NCBI GenBank assembly: GCA_033063855.1
Contig: CP093830.1
Location: 10,664,854 to 10,728,853 of the forward strand
DNA length: 64,000 nt
DNA from: Smittia aterrima
Taxonomy: Eukaryota > Arthropoda > Insecta > Diptera > Chironomidae
Reading direction: 5' to 3'
The position numbers and the translations under genes were made by a program. Shown one piece after another: positions 61,036-64,000 of this stretch (its first letter is position 1; each line of letters opens with the position of its first letter). Under the pieces are notes generated by a model that did not search any database, was not told where the DNA came from, and was given only the letters and a program-made list of their open reading frames with translations.

Positions 61036-64000
61036 ATTGCTGTCTGTTCTGTTCACTCGAATGTCTTTTTGCTACCACAGTTCAAAATTAAAACTTTTGC
61101 TTGTTGACTCGATATTGATTATTCAGCGCAAGGACGAAAACTTTTAATTAATAAACTTTTTTTTTTCTATTTTCGCTCAGTTGCAAGTTTTTTGTTGCTT
61201 AATTAAAAGCATAACCGTTTAACAATTGCTTTCGTTATTCGCTAGTGATTTAACTGCTTTTCAAACATTTCACAACTGACGGTTCGCTTTTCATTTTTCG
61301 TTTCCTTAAGCCAGCACAAAAACAAAACTTCTCTCCCGAGCCGTGTTTTTTTTGTGTTACCAACGAAATACTGCTGGCTGTGGAAATATTTTTCATTAAA
61401 CTGCAGTTAGAAAAGTTTTTTTCTTCTGGTCTCCATTTCTGTCGAGATTTGGTCTTGCACACACAAGAAAATCACGAATTTAAACACAACGAAAGCTTTT
61501 AATCGTTAGTGGGAATGGTCGAGAATGTACTCGAAAGAAATTAGAGCGATATTGTCAGATTCCACAAATTTTCTTTTCTTTCCTTTGTTGATTCTCCTGA
61601 TTCTCAGCTTCACGCTCCGATTCTGATGAACTGATTTTGGAAGCAAACATCGAGTCCCGTTGGGCTTTTCTGTGTCGATAAACTAAATTGTGTTAAAATC
61701 AAACGGGTCTCGACAGAATCTCGTTTCGGAGTCGACTCTTCCGGGAATGGCACAAACAACGTCTGACACAGAAAAAAAACTCTGAAATTAAAAACATTTG
61801 ACAGCCTCGGGATCTGTGGATCAAAAGTCAACAACCTCAGGTCCCGAAAAATAAACATTACTTAAGTTCGATGTCACGGCACATCAACAACAGAAAAAAA
61901 ACTGCTTGTTAATTAAATAATGTTGAAGCGTTTAATTTTATTCCGCTCGTTCCCCCGCCTCTCTCATCCGTTCAACAAGATGATGACTTTCATGCTTTTC
62001 CCACTTTTTTGCGTTGTTGAAACAGAAACTATCGCTTTCGGTTACATGACATGGAAGTATTTATGTTGCTTTGTGATGGTGGGTTGTAATTGCCACCCCT
62101 CTCTGCCATTTAAGCTGAGCCGACAGAAAATGGAATGATTGTTCTACACACATTCACACGCTGAGACGAGGCATCGAAAATCGCGGAGGACTTTTTGATA
62201 TTCAACGGTTTGACATGAATTTATGATGGTTTGCCTATTGACAAAGAAGCTTTTCGCTACGTTACCTCAGCAGAACAAAAGAAAAGTGTTCAAGTGAAAA
62301 AAATTTCAAATTCATCCTTCGTTGTGGAAAGATTCTCTGAGAAAAATGCATCATTTGTTGAATGTAGACTTTTAGGTTCTTTACTGTCGAGCACTCAACG
62401 AGAATATTCGTGGCATCCAAACAATTTATTTCTCTTCTTTCTTTCGTGAGCATAAAGTATTCCGACTTCATCGCTCGTAAAACTTTGAAATCTTCTTCAT
62501 GGAGAAGTTTGCAGATTCTTTAGCAGCGTGTTTTCAACTGGAAGAATTGTCATTGTTTATAGATCTTTGGAGCAACATTTACAGCAAACAACTTGAATTA
62601 ATAATGTCTAAGCTAACATCTCAGCGTTACTTTTTGCACAAAAGCCTTTCTCTCCCTACATGCTCTTCACTAAATTGACAAATGGATGCAGGAATAATTT
62701 TGATATGCAAAAAGCAATTGACAATCGTAGCTTAGGTTCCAGGTGATGTAAACTTTTCTTTTGAATTTTTAAAACTTCGGAAGAGTTCTGGAAGTGTCAT
62801 CTCTTAACCTCAACTCGTTACGTTGCAGTGAAAAGAACTAAATTCTTAATGACGACGAGAGTTCATGACATTGCAATGAGAATATTTTAGCGATGCTACT
62901 GTAAAACGCTGAAGAGACGTCATTAAAGACTTAAATTCTCACCTTTCAGCCATAATCGTCGTCTTTTTATGAAAATATAAATCCTCGATGCGCTGCAGAT
63001 GGTTCTATCTTTGTCTGCATTTGCCGTGTAATATTTCTCTTCGCAATGTCGCGGAACGAGGATGAAAAATTGTCCAATTATCAGATCGCAAAGGGGAGAT
63101 TGCCAAGGCGACATATTATCACGAAACGAGTCGGTTCTCGATGTCAAGAGCGCGCCTCGAAGCGAAAACATTGACATTCGATGTGGAAATTTTAATTAAA
63201 AGTAAATCATTTATTCAGTTAAGTTCTATAGAAATTTTCAATTAATTTTTCCGATGATTGAAATATGAGAAAACGTGATTAACCATCGATAAATAAATTT
63301 TATTCATTATTTCTCTGGTTAATCTCCATGCACAGCTTCGCCCAATTTATGATTGAAATCAAACAAAACTTAAAACTATCAAACATCAGTGTATGGACTC
63401 ATTTCAAGCAGCGACAATGGACAGTGTTTGTGCAGCTCCTCGCAGTTGTTTTCCAGTGAACTATCGGCCAGCTTTGATGATGGGTTTTGTCTAAATTAGC
63501 GGAATCAAAGAGAAATGTTATTTTAGAGACGAACAATGATCATGTCAAATTAAATTCTGATTTCTGATTGAATCCTTTCCCTCTCTCGTGATTCAAACGA
63601 TAATGATAGTCGTTGCAACGAATGGATACAAAACTAATTGTCAGTTGATACTTTTATGTGATTTAATTATATTATCAGTCAACAAGCTCTTTCATTGAGC
63701 TTTTGTGTTACATCAGCACGGACACTCAAACATCTCCTCATTACCCTTTCAAGCGATTTCACCTTTTCAGGTCCTTTTTTCCGGCCTTTGTTTAATATCC
63801 TTTTTTCTATTCAGATCGTCGAAAGTAGAGCAAGAAGGAGAAAACCTGTTTTAACGGATCATCGTTCGTCGTCGAATTGATTCATTGGATGGAGAGGATG
63901 ATGGAGTGAATTTTAATTAAGGCGAACATTTTACTTCGTGAGGAATGTTCGGCGGAGAATTGCCCTGGATGGCCTCTCCGTTCAACCATTTATATCTCGT
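61036..64000. other. No supported gene
   Basis: Several short frames exist on both strands, but none has a family motif, signal peptide or matching exon. A minus-strand frame near 62923-63177 is less AT-rich and could be an orphan exon, but no partner was found. Confidence 0.45.

Noticed and set aside
62923..63177. 84-codon minus-strand frame with less AT-rich codons
   Set aside because: No motif, no convincing splice partner and no conservation evidence available; not called as a gene.

Overview
The window looks like nuclear DNA of an insect, most likely a nematoceran (midge-like) fly. Genes are split by GT-AG introns, many only 50-110 nt long, the DNA is AT-rich, and the gene families (insect nAChR alpha1, pickpocket-type DEG/ENaC channels, DM4/12 secreted proteins) are dipteran-like. 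The genus cannot be fixed from sequence alone. Gene models were assembled by hand from splice sites and reading phase; no search was run.

Layout. (1) 1-16120 has no convincing protein gene. It probably holds 5' leader exon(s) and a long first intron of the next gene. (2) 16139-26760 (+) is a ten-coding-exon nicotinic acetylcholine receptor alpha1 subunit gene (545 aa). Its 4.1-kb intron 8 contains an antisense single-exon gene (21442-22809) resembling the DUF4795/QRICH2/C16orf96 sperm-type coiled-coil family. (3) 26761-32708 is AT-rich non-coding DNA. (4) 32709-42924 (-) has three DM4/12-domain secreted protein genes and, among them, CFAP298 (motile cilium/dynein assembly). (5) 43767-57363 (+) is a tandem segmental duplication. 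Each unit carries one long DEG/ENaC gene that reads as TWO complete channel modules fused in one frame (predicted 979 aa, four membrane segments), followed by a small secreted-protein gene. In unit 1 the secreted-protein gene is a broken remnant, because the duplication breakpoint lies inside it. (6) 57525-58459 (+) is a second, diverged secreted-protein paralogue. (7) 58519-61035 (-) is a fourth DM4/12 gene. (8) 61036-64000 has no supported gene.

Mobile DNA. Intron 6 of the first DEG/ENaC gene carries an apparently complete 2.93-kb DNA transposon (46058-48984) with a 9-bp target duplication, about 480-500-bp terminal inverted repeats packed with the palindrome GATCCATGGATC, a TATA-type promoter in each end and a 617-aa DDE (MULE-like) transposase. 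The second DEG/ENaC copy supplies the empty site. A second insertion (51071-52703) with a 13-bp target duplication and a GGAT-repeat end sits between the duplicated units and resembles a truncated non-LTR element.

The most unusual thing here is the doubled DEG/ENaC gene: intron positions and phases repeat between its halves, the second module's N-terminal motif is built into the exon that ends the first module, and its HG gating motif has become HS in both copies.
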